A program made the translations under genes and the position numbers. Positions 1 through 5,814 of a stretch of 37,383 bases of DNA are shown one piece after another. The notes under the pieces are model-generated. The model was not told the DNA's origin. It did not search any database and was given only the letters and a program-made list of their open reading frames with translations. The stretch is from a virus, in IMG/VR virus record IMGVR_UViG_3300044641_003711, positions 1 through 37,383 of that record; one strand, given 5' to 3'. Numbering within the stretch: the stretch's first letter is position 1; every line of letters starts with the position of its first letter.

Positions 1-20
1 CTGCGGCCCACACACCTTAC

Positions 21-126
21 CGTAGCGCCACGCCACAGGCAAGGGTTGTTGCTCTCTGGGGGGTGGGTATAAGCGTAGCATCACGCCACCAAACATGGTG
101 GGTACTCTCTGGGGGGTATATATATA
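21..126. repeat. Two tandem copies of a ~53-bp element
   Basis: Copy 1 starts at 21 and copy 2 at 74. Both begin CGTAGC-NN-CACGCCAC and both carry CTCTCTGGGGGGT 31 bases later (52-64 and 105-117), so the period is 53 bp. No gene is credible in 1-411, so this is the main structure there besides the promoters. An 8-G run follows at 153-160. The function is unknown; it could be a regulatory array or a recombination scar at the edge of an accessory region. Confidence 0.6.
46..73 (+). promoter_or_regulatory. Possible promoter in repeat copy 1
   Basis: TTGTTG (46-51) and TATAAG (68-73) are separated by 16 bases, giving a reasonable -10 and a weak -35. It lies inside the first 53-bp repeat and would read rightward toward the small-gene block. 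Copy 2 keeps the TATA-like part (around 117) but no clear -35. This is inference from consensus only. Confidence 0.3.
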
Positions 127-343
127 TTGAAGTAATCCCGCGCGCGCATGGTGGGGGGGGTGGGGGTAGGGCTCGAGGGCCGGCCTGACGCGCTGCGGCA
201 TGACGACCTGGTCTTCGCCGGACGTGTCGCGGACGGCGCACCTATCGTGCGTCACCGGAGCCGTTCGAGGACCGCGCGCCCTAGTTTCGTCGCGCACGAT
301 CCGCTGCAAATAAAGGCAGAAACAGAAAATCGACAACGTGCGC

Positions 344-372
344 TTGACAGGTGTGGCATCACGGTGTACCTT
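344..372 (+). promoter_or_regulatory. Sigma70-like promoter of the left rightward block
   Basis: A perfect -35 TTGACA (344-349) is followed after 17 bases by TACCTT (367-372), a partial -10. Transcription would start near 379, about 33 bases before the first well-supported gene start at 412. This is the best promoter match in 1-411 and fits the start of the rightward gene chain. Confidence 0.5.
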
Positions 373-411
373 CTCACCATCGCAGCACTGACGCTGCGGC
401 GGAGTGACCAG

Positions 412-642
412 ATGATGATCTGCCGGGAAGAGACGCTGCGCGGGAAGACTGAGACGACGTGTTTCGACGCCTTCCGCAAGTGCGGGTCCACGGACACGGA
501 TACGGTCATGCGCGTGCTGGAAGACGACGTGCGGGAGGCATGGAGCGACGTGGACGACGTGTACCAGCACGGTGGCACGCTGGAAATCGCGCTGAGCGAG
601 GGACACTTCCTGAAGTTTACTGTCATCCCGGAAGAAGGCTAA
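412..642 (+). CDS. Small hypothetical phage protein (76 aa)
   Basis: I do not recognise this protein. It begins M-M-I-C-R-E-E-T and has an acidic middle with several Asp pairs (residues about 35-50). GGAG at 401-404 lies 7 bases before the ATG, and the promoter at 344-372 lies just upstream. A longer reading from 148 would add an Arg-rich segment spanning the promoter and a poly-G run, so I reject it. The stop is one base before the ATG of the next gene, which suggests co-translation. Confidence 0.6.
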   Translation: MMICREETLRGKTETTCFDAFRKCGSTDTDTVMRVLEDDVREAWSDVDDVYQHGGTLEIALSEGHFLKFTVIPEEG

Positions 643-643
643 C

Positions 644-910
644 ATGACGAACCTTGAATCGCTTTACTACACCACCGGCTGCCAAGACTGTTGCAACGTG
701 TTCGACGGCGACGACGTGCCCAGCGCCGACGACTTGCGGGAGGGGTGGCAGCACGGACACGCGGACACGCTGACGCCGGAGGACGCGCCGCACGCGGAGG
801 CGTTGCGGGAGGCGTGGATTCGCGGGTGGTTGGAGTGTGCGACGGCGCAAGTCAAGCGGGAGCGGGAGCGGGACGCTCAGCGTCGCGCAGAAGAGGCGGA
901 ATATGACTAG
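644..910 (+). CDS. Small acidic phage protein (88 aa)
   Basis: This is an unrecognised soluble protein. The N-terminal third has a Cys cluster (C-Q-D-C-C, about residues 14-18). Next come two similar stretches, D-x-L-R-E-G-W and E-A-L-R-E-A-W-I-R-G-W, which look like a duplicated helical motif. The C-terminal tail is charged (Lys/Arg/Glu). Repeated L-R-E-x-W units are seen in small phage proteins of unknown role. An AAGG ribosome site lies just upstream. The 3' end overlaps the next gene by 8 bases. Confidence 0.65.
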   Translation: MTNLESLYYTTGCQDCCNVFDGDDVPSADDLREGWQHGHADTLTPEDAPHAEALREAWIRGWLECATAQVKRERERDAQRRAEEAEYD

Positions 911-1025
911 GGGAATGGCGCTGGCGCTGCTTATGCTCGCGGCGGAGTTTGCCGCCGGTATCGGATACGTGTGGACGGCGCAGGATCGGTCGATTGATGC
1001 GGCGTATGCCGCGCGGAGGCGGTAG
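903..1025 (+). CDS. Tiny single-pass membrane protein (40 aa)
   Basis: The ATG at 903 overlaps the end of the upstream gene, and the stop at 1023-1025 overlaps the GTG of the next gene, so it sits in a coupled chain. It has a basic N-terminus, one hydrophobic helix at about residues 5-24, then a short polar tail ending A-A-R-R-R. The topology suggests a single membrane anchor. It is too short to assign to a family and could be a cryptic early membrane peptide. Confidence 0.45.
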   Translation: MTRGMALALLMLAAEFAAGIGYVWTAQDRSIDAAYAARRR

Positions 1026-1219
1026 TGGTCTACTATATCAAGCGGGACACGCTCGGGAACGTGACGGACGCGCAGGCGCAACGGTTCGCGCGGGAATTGG
1101 CGAACGCGATCAACCACACGGTAGCGTGGGGCGATCATACGGGCTGCGACTGCGCGGATCGCGAGGATCACCGCTACGAAGCGCGGCGCGTGTTCGACGA
1201 CGGGGGGTGGCACGGCTAG
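1025..1219 (+). CDS. Small hypothetical protein (64 aa)
   Basis: The GTG start overlaps the upstream TAG by one base. The sequence opens V-Y-Y-I-K-R-D, has a helical middle rich in Ala/Arg, then C-D-C-A-D-R-E-D-H and a Gly-rich end. The Cys-x-Cys plus His residues could bind metal, but that is only a guess. I do not recognise the family. It is the last gene before a ~105-base gap that holds a GC-rich hairpin. Confidence 0.5.
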   Translation: MVYYIKRDTLGNVTDAQAQRFARELANAINHTVAWGDHTGCDCADREDHRYEARRVFDDGGWHG

Positions 1220-1229
1220 CACGTCCGGG

Positions 1230-1245
1230 CGCGGCCCTTGCCGCG
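1230..1245 (+). other. GC hairpin between gene chains
   Basis: CGCGGC (1230-1235) and GCCGCG (1240-1245) form a perfect 6-bp stem with a 4-base CCTT loop. No T-run follows, so it is not a standard intrinsic terminator. It lies in the gap 1220-1324 and may pause transcription or stabilise mRNA ends. Confidence 0.35.
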
Positions 1246-1324
1246 TCTCGGAGTGAGCGCCTCGCGAGGGGCGTTGACTCCGGGACTCCCCCCGGATGGC
1301 GCGCGTGACGCGCATGGTGAAACC

Positions 1325-2011
1325 ATGAAACTAGCAATTGTGGTGCAGAAATCGCACAACGAAAAAATCGGCCCCGTTTCGACAACCTATGCGCCGACAA
1401 CGCATTGCGTTGACTGCGAGTTTAAGGGCGCGGGCTGCTACGCAGAGACTGGCATGGTCGGAATGCACGTCCGCAAGTTGAACGCGGCCGCGCGAGACTC
1501 GCACGCAAGCCCCGTGCGCACGGCGAAACAGGAAGCGCGCGGGATCGACGCGCTCCGCGCGAACGGCCAACCCCTCCGGATCCACACGTCCGGTGATTGC
1601 CCGACGCGTGAGGCGGCTGAGATCGTCGCCGACGCGGCTGAGCGTTTTGTGGCGCGCGGGGGCGGGACGCCCTGGAGTTACACGCACGCGTGGCGGCGCG
1701 TGCCCCGCAAGGCGTGGGGCTCGGTGTCGGTACTCGCGAGCGTCGAGACTCTCGCCGACGCCGCCCGTGCGAGCAAGCGCGGGTGGGCTGTCGCGCGCGT
1801 GGTGCCGCAGTTTTCCGGCGACAAGGCGTGGCTCGAGGGCGGCATCCGGTGGATCCCGTGCCCCGCGCAAACGCGGGACAACGTGACGTGCTCGACGTGC
1901 CGCTTGTGCATGAGCGACGATAAGCTCCGCGCAATCGGGGCCGGCGTGGCTTTCGAGGCACACGGTAGCGGCAAGCGCAAGGCCGCAGAAAAGGTTGTGT
2001 GCGCCAAGTAG
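1325..2011 (+). CDS. DUF7227/gp88-like cysteine-rich phage protein (228 aa)
   Basis: The N-terminus has K-x-x-x-K-I-G-P-V-S-T-T-Y, then C-V-D-C-E-F-K-G-A-G-C-Y-A-E (about residues 25-38). The C-terminal part has I-P-C-P-A-Q-T-R and C-S-T-C-R-L-C (about 180-200). From memory this arrangement resembles the DUF7227 / gene-product-88 family found in phages and mobile elements, whose biochemical role is unknown; the Cys clusters suggest metal or Fe-S binding. I chose ATG 1325 because GGTGA lies just upstream and an earlier start at 1238 would run through the hairpin gap. It is the largest gene of the left block. Confidence 0.75.
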   Translation: MKLAIVVQKSHNEKIGPVSTTYAPTTHCVDCEFKGAGCYAETGMVGMHVRKLNAAARDSHASPVRTAKQEARGIDALRANGQPLRIHTSGDCPTREAAEIVADAAERFVARGGGTPWSYTHAWRRVPRKAWGSVSVLASVETLADAARASKRGWAVARVVPQFSGDKAWLEGGIRWIPCPAQTRDNVTCSTCRLCMSDDKLRAIGAGVAFEAHGSGKRKAAEKVVCAK

Positions 2012-2075
2012 ACGCGCCTAGGAGCGCCGGGGCCTTTTGTGTCCGGCGTTCCAGGGTGCGCCTATGTCAGGCGCC
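2011..2075 (+). repeat. Intergenic repeat, copy 1
   Basis: This element begins GACGCG right at the end of the upstream gene, contains CGCCGG (2025-2030) paired with CCGGCG (2043-2048), then TTCCAG and TGCGCCTAT, and ends just before the next ribosome site. Copy 2 at 2284-2346 has the same order of parts with substitutions. Both fold into GC-rich hairpins between consecutive rightward genes. Confidence 0.5.
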
Positions 2076-2087
2076 CGGAGGCACTGC

Positions 2088-2279
2088 ATGGAATACTTTT
2101 CGGTCAGCGATGCAGATTTTCCGCTCGTTTCCCTGTCTTGCGGGATCGCGGTCTACCGCGCCCCTCCGGGGCTGCATCCGCGCGCGTGCATGATGTGGGC
2201 GTGCGGCAAGGTGCGTAACGGCGTGCGGGTGGTAGAGATACGGGATGCCGACGGGGCCCTGGTAGCGTCCGCACGCTAG
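2088..2279 (+). CDS. Small hypothetical protein (63 aa)
   Basis: GGAGG at 2077-2081 lies six bases before ATG 2088, which decides the start over an in-frame ATG at 2064. The protein begins M-E-Y-F-S-V-S-D and has a hydrophobic, Cys-containing centre (C-G-I-A-V-Y-R-A). It ends with a β-rich segment V-V-E-I-R-D-A-D-G-A. It could be a small β-fold protein. No family is recognised. It is flanked on both sides by related intergenic repeats, so it may be a cassette-like insertion. Confidence 0.55.
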   Translation: MEYFSVSDADFPLVSLSCGIAVYRAPPGLHPRACMMWACGKVRNGVRVVEIRDADGALVASAR

Positions 2280-2283
2280 GCTA

Positions 2284-2346
2284 GACGCGGATAGGAGGGG
2301 CGCGCTTATTCGGGCGCCCTTCCAGTGCGCGCCTATTCCGGCCGCA
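2284..2346 (+). repeat. Intergenic repeat, copy 2
   Basis: Like copy 1 at 2011-2075 it starts GACGCG, follows with TAGGAG, a GC hairpin (GGGCGCG around GGGCGCCC), then TTCCAG and GCGCGCCTAT. The matching blocks are in the same order and at nearly the same spacing, so the two elements are diverged copies rather than chance GC-rich sequence. Confidence 0.5.
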
Positions 2347-2377
2347 GTGCGCCCGCGTGACGGGCGAGGGGTATGCC

Positions 2378-2467
2378 ATGCTTTTTGTTGAGTGTTGCTT
2401 GCTTGCGCTGACCGCAATTATCGCCGGCCGGATTGTCGCAGAGGCTATCGACGCGGTGCGCCGATGA
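2378..2467 (+). CDS. Tiny membrane peptide (29 aa)
   Basis: The ATG follows GAGGGG (2365-2370) at normal spacing, and the stop overlaps the next ATG (ATGA at 2464-2467). The peptide is almost entirely one hydrophobic helix, beginning M-L-F-V-E-C-C-L-L-A and ending in a polar A-V-R-R. It is probably a small inner-membrane peptide. Strong coupling to the next gene supports it despite its size. Confidence 0.45.
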   Translation: MLFVECCLLALTAIIAGRIVAEAIDAVRR

Positions 2468-2652
2468 CGTGCGACCAATGCGGGCACGAGCATGATGATG
2501 AGTGCACAAATTGCGAGGGCATGATCGGCGCCTTTTGTTCATGGTGCATTCAAATCAGAGCCCGCGCCCTGATTCAGGCTACTTGGCAAGCGACAACGCG
2601 CCGAGAGAGGCGCACATATGCAGACCTGGTCCGCGACTGGGAGGCACGATGA
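2464..2652 (+). CDS. Small zinc-ribbon-like protein (62 aa)
   Basis: The N-terminal half has C-D-Q-C-G-H-E-H, then C-T-N-C-E-G and C-S-W-C, that is several Cys pairs and His residues in about 30 residues, consistent with one or two zinc knuckles. The C-terminal half is a basic, Trp-containing helix (W-Q-A-T-T-R-R-E-R-R). Both ends use ATGA overlaps, so it is translated with its neighbours. The role is unknown; nucleic-acid or protein binding is plausible. Confidence 0.6.
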   Translation: MTCDQCGHEHDDECTNCEGMIGAFCSWCIQIRARALIQATWQATTRRERRTYADLVRDWEAR

Positions 2653-2870
2653 CAAAAACGGACGCGCAAGACATTATGGAGACACTAGGCGAGACGCTCG
2701 CCGCGCGCCGGCATGAGCTAACAGCCGCCATCGTCGCCGCGCAGGCCCGGCTCGAGGAATTTGACGGCGCCTGGTCCCGACACGACATGGCTTGGCTCAC
2801 CGAGGAGCGATTCATCGCGGCGCGTCTCGCGCAGGAAGTGGAACAGGCACGAGCCGTCATCGAAGGGTAG
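2649..2870 (+). CDS. Small helical (coiled-coil) protein (73 aa)
   Basis: The start overlaps the preceding stop (ATGA). The whole protein is predicted helical, with Ala/Glu/Leu heptad-like spacing from about residue 14 to the end (L-G-E-T-L-A-A-R-R-H-E-L). It resembles the generic phage helical-bundle proteins of unknown role. It is the last gene before the terminator at 2893-2922. Confidence 0.6.
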   Translation: MTKTDAQDIMETLGETLAARRHELTAAIVAAQARLEEFDGAWSRHDMAWLTEERFIAARLAQEVEQARAVIEG

Positions 2871-2892
2871 CCTACCCCGCACGCACCTTACG

Positions 2893-2922
2893 GGCTCCGG
2901 TCTCACGGGCCGGGGCCTTTTT
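2893..2922 (+). terminator. Intrinsic terminator ending the left rightward block
   Basis: GGCTCCGG (2893-2900) pairs with CCGGGGCC (2910-2917) with one G-U pair and a 9-base loop. TTTTT (2918-2922) follows directly. It lies 22 bases after the last rightward stop and abuts the end of a leftward gene, so it separates two converging transcription units. No good T-run is present in the leftward direction. Confidence 0.8.
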
Positions 2923-3161
2923 CATGCCTTGCGTAAGAGCTCCCGCGCGCGGCGCCACGCGGCAGGCACCGGCCCGCCCTGGTCATCCTCGAAATAGACA
3001 TCGTCCAGGGCGAGCAGGGCCGACATCGCGGCATCCAGGGCGCGGCGGGTCTGCCAGCGTGCGGCTCGCGAGCGGGCGTCTGCCTCGAGCAGCTCGGCCA
3101 CTTCGCGGCACTTCTTGGCCGCGTTTTTCTGGTCTTCGCCGTCCTCTTTTGTCCAGATCAT
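2922..3161 (-). CDS. Small helical hypothetical protein (79 aa)
   Basis: This is the last gene of the leftward arm. It begins M-I-W-T-K-E-D-G-E-D and is mostly helical, rich in Ala, Arg and Glu, with a central A-R-S-R-A-A-R-W and a near-C-terminal acidic patch (D-V-Y-F-E-D-D). An upstream start at 3236 is possible, but the ATG at 3161 has AGGG nearby and excludes a low-quality extension. The gene is separated from terS by ~320 bases of repeat-containing DNA, so it may have its own promoter. No family is recognised. Confidence 0.55.
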   Translation of the reverse strand: MIWTKEDGEDQKNAAKKCREVAELLEADARSRAARWQTRRALDAAMSALLALDDVYFEDDQGGPVPAAWRRARELLRKA

Positions 3162-3279
3162 GCCGCCCTGACAACGCCTTTCTGGCAACACTCCGCGATG
3201 CCCTTGTTTTACAGCGTTTCCGCGCGCAGAATTCATCCGGGCCGCACCAGGCTTGGCGCAGATTTGCTACCACAAGAGG

Positions 3280-3486
3280 CGCACTTTTTGCTCTAAGCAC
3301 AGATCAAGCGCACTTTTTTGTGCCCTGTTTTCGCAGATTTACGCCACCGCACTTTTCGTGCTTGACTGTGTCCACGCACTACTGCTAATTCTGGGGTCGC
3401 GCGCGTGCCCGATCTATGGATCTCTTGATATTCCTGCCTCGCGCTGCGAACCTCGCCGCACTTTTTGATCCCGCGTCGCACTTATT
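3280..3486. repeat. Cluster of CGCACTTTT repeats in the gap after terS
   Basis: CGCACTTTT(T) or a one-base variant starts at 3280, 3309, 3348, 3457 and 3477 within a 320-bp gene-free stretch (3162-3481). Two copies continue into short palindromes: GCAC-T6-GTGC (3310-3323) and GCAC-TTTTC-GTGC (3349-3361). Two more copies occur inside nearby genes (about 3615 and 4372). The cluster may be a protein-binding array, for example terminase recognition, an operator or an origin. I see no other gene in this stretch. Confidence 0.55.
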
Positions 3487-3895
3487 CACGTTGCTTGACG
3501 CGCTCGAGGAGTATCGCAACCCGCTCCGCGCGTTGCTCTGACGTGAGGCCGTCAACTTTCAGCGAAACGCGGTCTTCCAGCATCCCGAGATGCTTGGCGA
3601 TGAGTTCCAGGGCGCGCACTTTTGTCGATTGCGCGACATCTTCCTGCTCCGCGACGCGCTTTAGTTCCCTAATCACAAAGCTTGCATCGACCTCGCTCCG
3701 TTGGATTGCGCGGGTTGAAATTTCTTTCAACTTAGAGGCGATGACGGGGAGTTGCAGATTTTTTACAGCCATGCTTCCGGCGGTTTTCGGGGAGTAACCA
3801 GCACGGAGAGCGGCTTGTTTGCCGTTACGGTCCTTGAGATATTCCTCTAGGAATCTTTCCTGAAGATTAGTGAGTGCGTCCGTGGCTCGCTTCAT
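3482..3895 (-). CDS. terS: Terminase small subunit (TerS)
   Basis: TerS binds phage DNA at the packaging start and regulates the large terminase at the procapsid portal. The N-terminus has the typical Terminase_2 signature: L-T-x-x-Q-E-R-F-L-E-E-Y, then K-Q-A-A-L-R-A-G-Y-S-P-K-T-A (about residues 10-40), a helix-turn-helix. A long helical oligomerisation part with a Glu/Lys-rich tail follows. The 137-aa length fits the family. AAGGTG precedes the ATG. No large terminase is adjacent, which is unusual: the upstream genes are small unknowns and the downstream DNA is a repeat cluster that could contain the site TerS binds. Confidence 0.85.
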   Translation of the reverse strand: MKRATDALTNLQERFLEEYLKDRNGKQAALRAGYSPKTAGSMAVKNLQLPVIASKLKEISTRAIQRSEVDASFVIRELKRVAEQEDVAQSTKVRALELIAKHLGMLEDRVSLKVDGLTSEQRAERVAILLERVKQRE

Positions 3896-3925
3896 GGCGC
3901 ACCTTGGGAGCCGTAACGCAGTGCG

Positions 3926-4198
3926 TTAGGCGAGGTTGACGACCTCGATGTTGGCGTAGGGGATGACGTGGGAGCCGGCACCCTCGCTCGGCACGGACTC
4001 GAAAAAGATCCCGGCAGGGTGGAAGCGGATGTCCTTGCAGACGACAACGTTGCTTCCCGTAAGATTCTGAGCGGCCTGATCGGTGGTGAGCGTGGTGACG
4101 ATGCGAGCGCCCGTGAAGTGGACGCCGCCGGTCCTGACGCGGACGGAGTGGATGGGTTCCTTGCCGGGGGTAACGTCAGACTTGGTATCCTTGGACAT
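3926..4198 (-). CDS. Hypothetical phage protein next to terS (90 aa)
   Basis: This is a soluble β-rich protein. It begins M-S-K-D-T-K-S-D-V and has alternating hydrophobic strands such as V-V-V-C-K-D-I-R-F-H-P-A-G-I-F. It ends I-P-Y-A-N-I-E-V-V-N-L-A. AGGAG lies 8 bases before the ATG, partly within the upstream stop. The strand pattern looks like a small β-barrel. It has no recognised family. Its position between a helical protein and TerS suggests a packaging-linked or virion-accessory role, but that is inference. Confidence 0.65.
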   Translation of the reverse strand: MSKDTKSDVTPGKEPIHSVRVRTGGVHFTGARIVTTLTTDQAAQNLTGSNVVVCKDIRFHPAGIFFESVPSEGAGSHVIPYANIEVVNLA

Positions 4199-4417
4199 TT
4201 AGGGCTCCTGGGTACCAGCAACGGGAGTGTTGTTGGTAGGTTCGGTGGTGTTGGTGGGTTGTTCCTGGGTGAGAGCGCGAGCATCCTGTTCAAGCTGTTC
4301 GATCTCGCGGATGACGTGCTCGGCGGCGGTGTGGAGACGGCGCTGCTGGACGACCAGGTCGCCAAGTTGGGCGCACTTTTGGGCATACTTCTGCTTGATG
4401 TCTTCGATATCACTCAT
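4199..4417 (-). CDS. Small coiled-coil protein (72 aa)
   Basis: Residues 1-50 form a helix with regular Leu/Ile spacing (I-E-D-I-K-Q-K-Y, L-G-D-L-V-V-Q-Q-R-R, I-E-Q-L-E-Q-D). The last 20 residues are a Thr/Pro/Asn-rich flexible tail. The ATG overlaps the stop of the GNAT gene (ATGA). It is unrecognised and could be an oligomerising scaffold or a partner of TerS. Confidence 0.65.
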   Translation of the reverse strand: MSDIEDIKQKYAQKCAQLGDLVVQQRRLHTAAEHVIREIEQLEQDARALTQEQPTNTTEPTNNTPVAGTQEP

Positions 4418-4836
4418 CGGAAGGCCTCGTAAGGGTTGTAAATGACAGACTCAGGGATGACGCGATTTTCGCGCAGTTCCCGAAGGAGATAGGTGGAGTG
4501 CGAGTAAGACCAGGGCTCGCCGGCAACGTGCGCGAGGAGGGCCTTGGCAATGCCGTACTTGCGAAAATCAGGCTTCACGTAGACGTAGTGAACGAGCCCC
4601 GGCTCGGTGACCGACCAACCGAAAACGACGCTGGGGTCATCCGGCAGCACGGCGAGGCGAACCTCGGCACGCTCGAGGATGCGCTCAATCACCTTGTGAT
4701 GGGCCGCGAAAAAGGTTTCCCGAGGGATGCCTTTCGCGAAGAGCGAGGAGTTCTGGTAGGACTTCAACCAGGTCGCGAAGATGAGGGATCTTGCGTCCCC
4801 CAGGCCTTTCGCGATGATGTAGTTCTGCTCACTCAT
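4414..4836 (-). CDS. GNAT-family N-acetyltransferase (140 aa)
   Basis: The family transfers acetyl groups from acetyl-CoA to amines. The core motif is V-H-Y-V-Y-V-K-P-D-F-R-K-Y-G-I-A-K-A-L-L (about residues 83-102), a β-strand followed by an R-x-x-G-[IV]-[AG]-type acetyl-CoA pyrophosphate loop and helix. The upstream part has the expected β-strands (V-R-L-A-V-L, V-V-F-G-W-S-V). The length is typical for one GNAT domain. The loop is K-Y-G-I-A rather than the classical Q/R-x-x-G-x-G/A, but still recognisable. The substrate is unknown; phage GNATs may modify host or phage proteins. Start and stop use ATGA overlaps. Confidence 0.75.
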   Translation of the reverse strand: MSEQNYIIAKGLGDARSLIFATWLKSYQNSSLFAKGIPRETFFAAHHKVIERILERAEVRLAVLPDDPSVVFGWSVTEPGLVHYVYVKPDFRKYGIAKALLAHVAGEPWSYSHSTYLLRELRENRVIPESVIYNPYEAFR

Positions 4837-5375
4837 CCGAAAAAATCCATCCCGTCGTCACTCGTCGGGGCTTTTGGCGGTTCAATCGCCGGCTTGGAAA
4901 CTGTCACAACCTCGACAAGCGTGTCAAGGAAGCTTGGCTCAACGTCCTCAACCTCGACAGGCTTAGGGGCGAGCGGAATGTGCTTAGGGACGGGTACTTT
5001 GACCTCGAAGTCCTTCCCCAGCCGGTCTTTTTTCTTGTATTCGTGGCCGCGCCAGACTTCCTTTACCTTTTGGCGGTGGCCGATAGGCTTTCCGGCACGG
5101 CAGTCCTTGCAAATAAACCCATAGCAGCGCCCGGAGTTGGGGTTGCCCTTGCAGATGGGGCAGGGGCTCTTGGGCATCGGCGTGCCCTTGGCAGGGCCGC
5201 GCTTCTTCTTGATCTTAACGGCTCGGGCGCCGATCTCCTGCGAGACAAGCTCCGCAAGCTCACGACTGAAGCGCCGGACGAGCCGGTGGATCTTGTCAGT
5301 CAACTCCAAGGACTCCTTGGTGTCGATGACCTTGGCGCCCTTGGGGATGACCGGATGTTCCTGCTCGTCGCTCAC
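4833..5375 (-). CDS. Zinc-finger protein with basic RGPxKGT segment (180 aa)
   Basis: The start is GTG 5375, overlapping the previous stop (GTGA). An N-terminal helical region (about residues 20-50) is followed by a basic stretch K-I-K-K-K-R-G-P-A-K-G-T. Then comes C-P-I-C-K-G-N-P and C-Y-G-F-I-C-K-D-C (about 70-92), a likely zinc site. After a Lys-rich segment and a Pro/Val-rich linker it ends D-D-G-M-D-F-F-G, like the acidic tips by which proteins contact SSB or replication partners. The basic hook plus zinc ribbon suggests DNA binding. A related helix-RGPxKGT-PCP layout recurs in the protein at 14507-14791. Confidence 0.65.
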   Translation of the reverse strand: MSDEQEHPVIPKGAKVIDTKESLELTDKIHRLVRRFSRELAELVSQEIGARAVKIKKKRGPAKGTPMPKSPCPICKGNPNSGRCYGFICKDCRAGKPIGHRQKVKEVWRGHEYKKKDRLGKDFEVKVPVPKHIPLAPKPVEVEDVEPSFLDTLVEVVTVSKPAIEPPKAPTSDDGMDFFG

Positions 5376-5632
5376 GGCTCGCTCCGACAGAGGGCTTTGA
5401 CAATCTTGATGAAGCTCTCTTCGCATCGCTGCATGGCTTCGTCGGACGACATGGCGTAACCCTCGTCACCGTAACCGATTCCAACGTGCCAACGCCAAGG
5501 TTGGTGAATGTTATTTTGGCTCCAGACCTCTAGCTTTCCAGCGATCCGTTCACACTCAAAGTAGCGATTATCCTTGAATGGCGGCTTTTCGACCCACTTC
5601 ACGGGCTCAATGACAACCGTTTCCTCGCTCAT
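5372..5632 (-). CDS. Hypothetical protein (86 aa)
   Basis: The ATG at 5632 overlaps the upstream stop (ATGA) and has AAGAGG five bases before it, so I reject the longer reading from 5677. The sequence starts M-S-E-E-T-V-V-I-E-P and has aromatic-rich strands (W-R-W-H-V-G-I-G-Y-G). It then has a helix with Cys-Glu-Glu, ending K-A-L-C-R-S-E-P. The aromatic β-part followed by a helix looks like a small α/β fold. It is not recognised. Confidence 0.6.
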   Translation of the reverse strand: MSEETVVIEPVKWVEKPPFKDNRYFECERIAGKLEVWSQNNIHQPWRWHVGIGYGDEGYAMSSDEAMQRCEESFIKIVKALCRSEP

Positions 5633-5814
5633 GCGGGCCTCTTGGGCAGAGGCAGATCGCGGATAGACGAAAGGCACGACAGATGCTGATCGACCGCTAA
5701 GAATGCGGCCTCTTGCATCGCCTCCGCGCCCTTGGCGAACGCATCATCCAGCATTTGCTCAAGTTCCGCTTGCGTGATCCAGCGGTGGATGCGCTCCTTG
5801 TCGTGACTAGTCAT
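5629..5814 (-). CDS. Small protein with GAEAMxEAA module (61 aa)
   Basis: After a helix (W-I-T-Q-A-E-L-E-Q-M-L-D-D-A-F) it contains K-G-A-E-A-M-Q-E-A-A and ends with S-I-R-D-L-P-L-P-K-R. The same two-part signature occurs in two rightward genes at 15120-15728 and 15729-15995. The pattern is widespread in small phage proteins and has no known function that I can cite. The 3' end is coupled to the next gene by ATGA. Confidence 0.6.
   Translation of the reverse strand: MTSHDKERIHRWITQAELEQMLDDAFAKGAEAMQEAAFLAVDQHLSCLSSIRDLPLPKRPA

Noticed and set aside
148-411. N-terminal extension of the gene ending at 642
   Set aside because: It runs through the G-run and promoter 344-372 and encodes low-complexity Arg-rich sequence, while ATG 412 has a good ribosome site.
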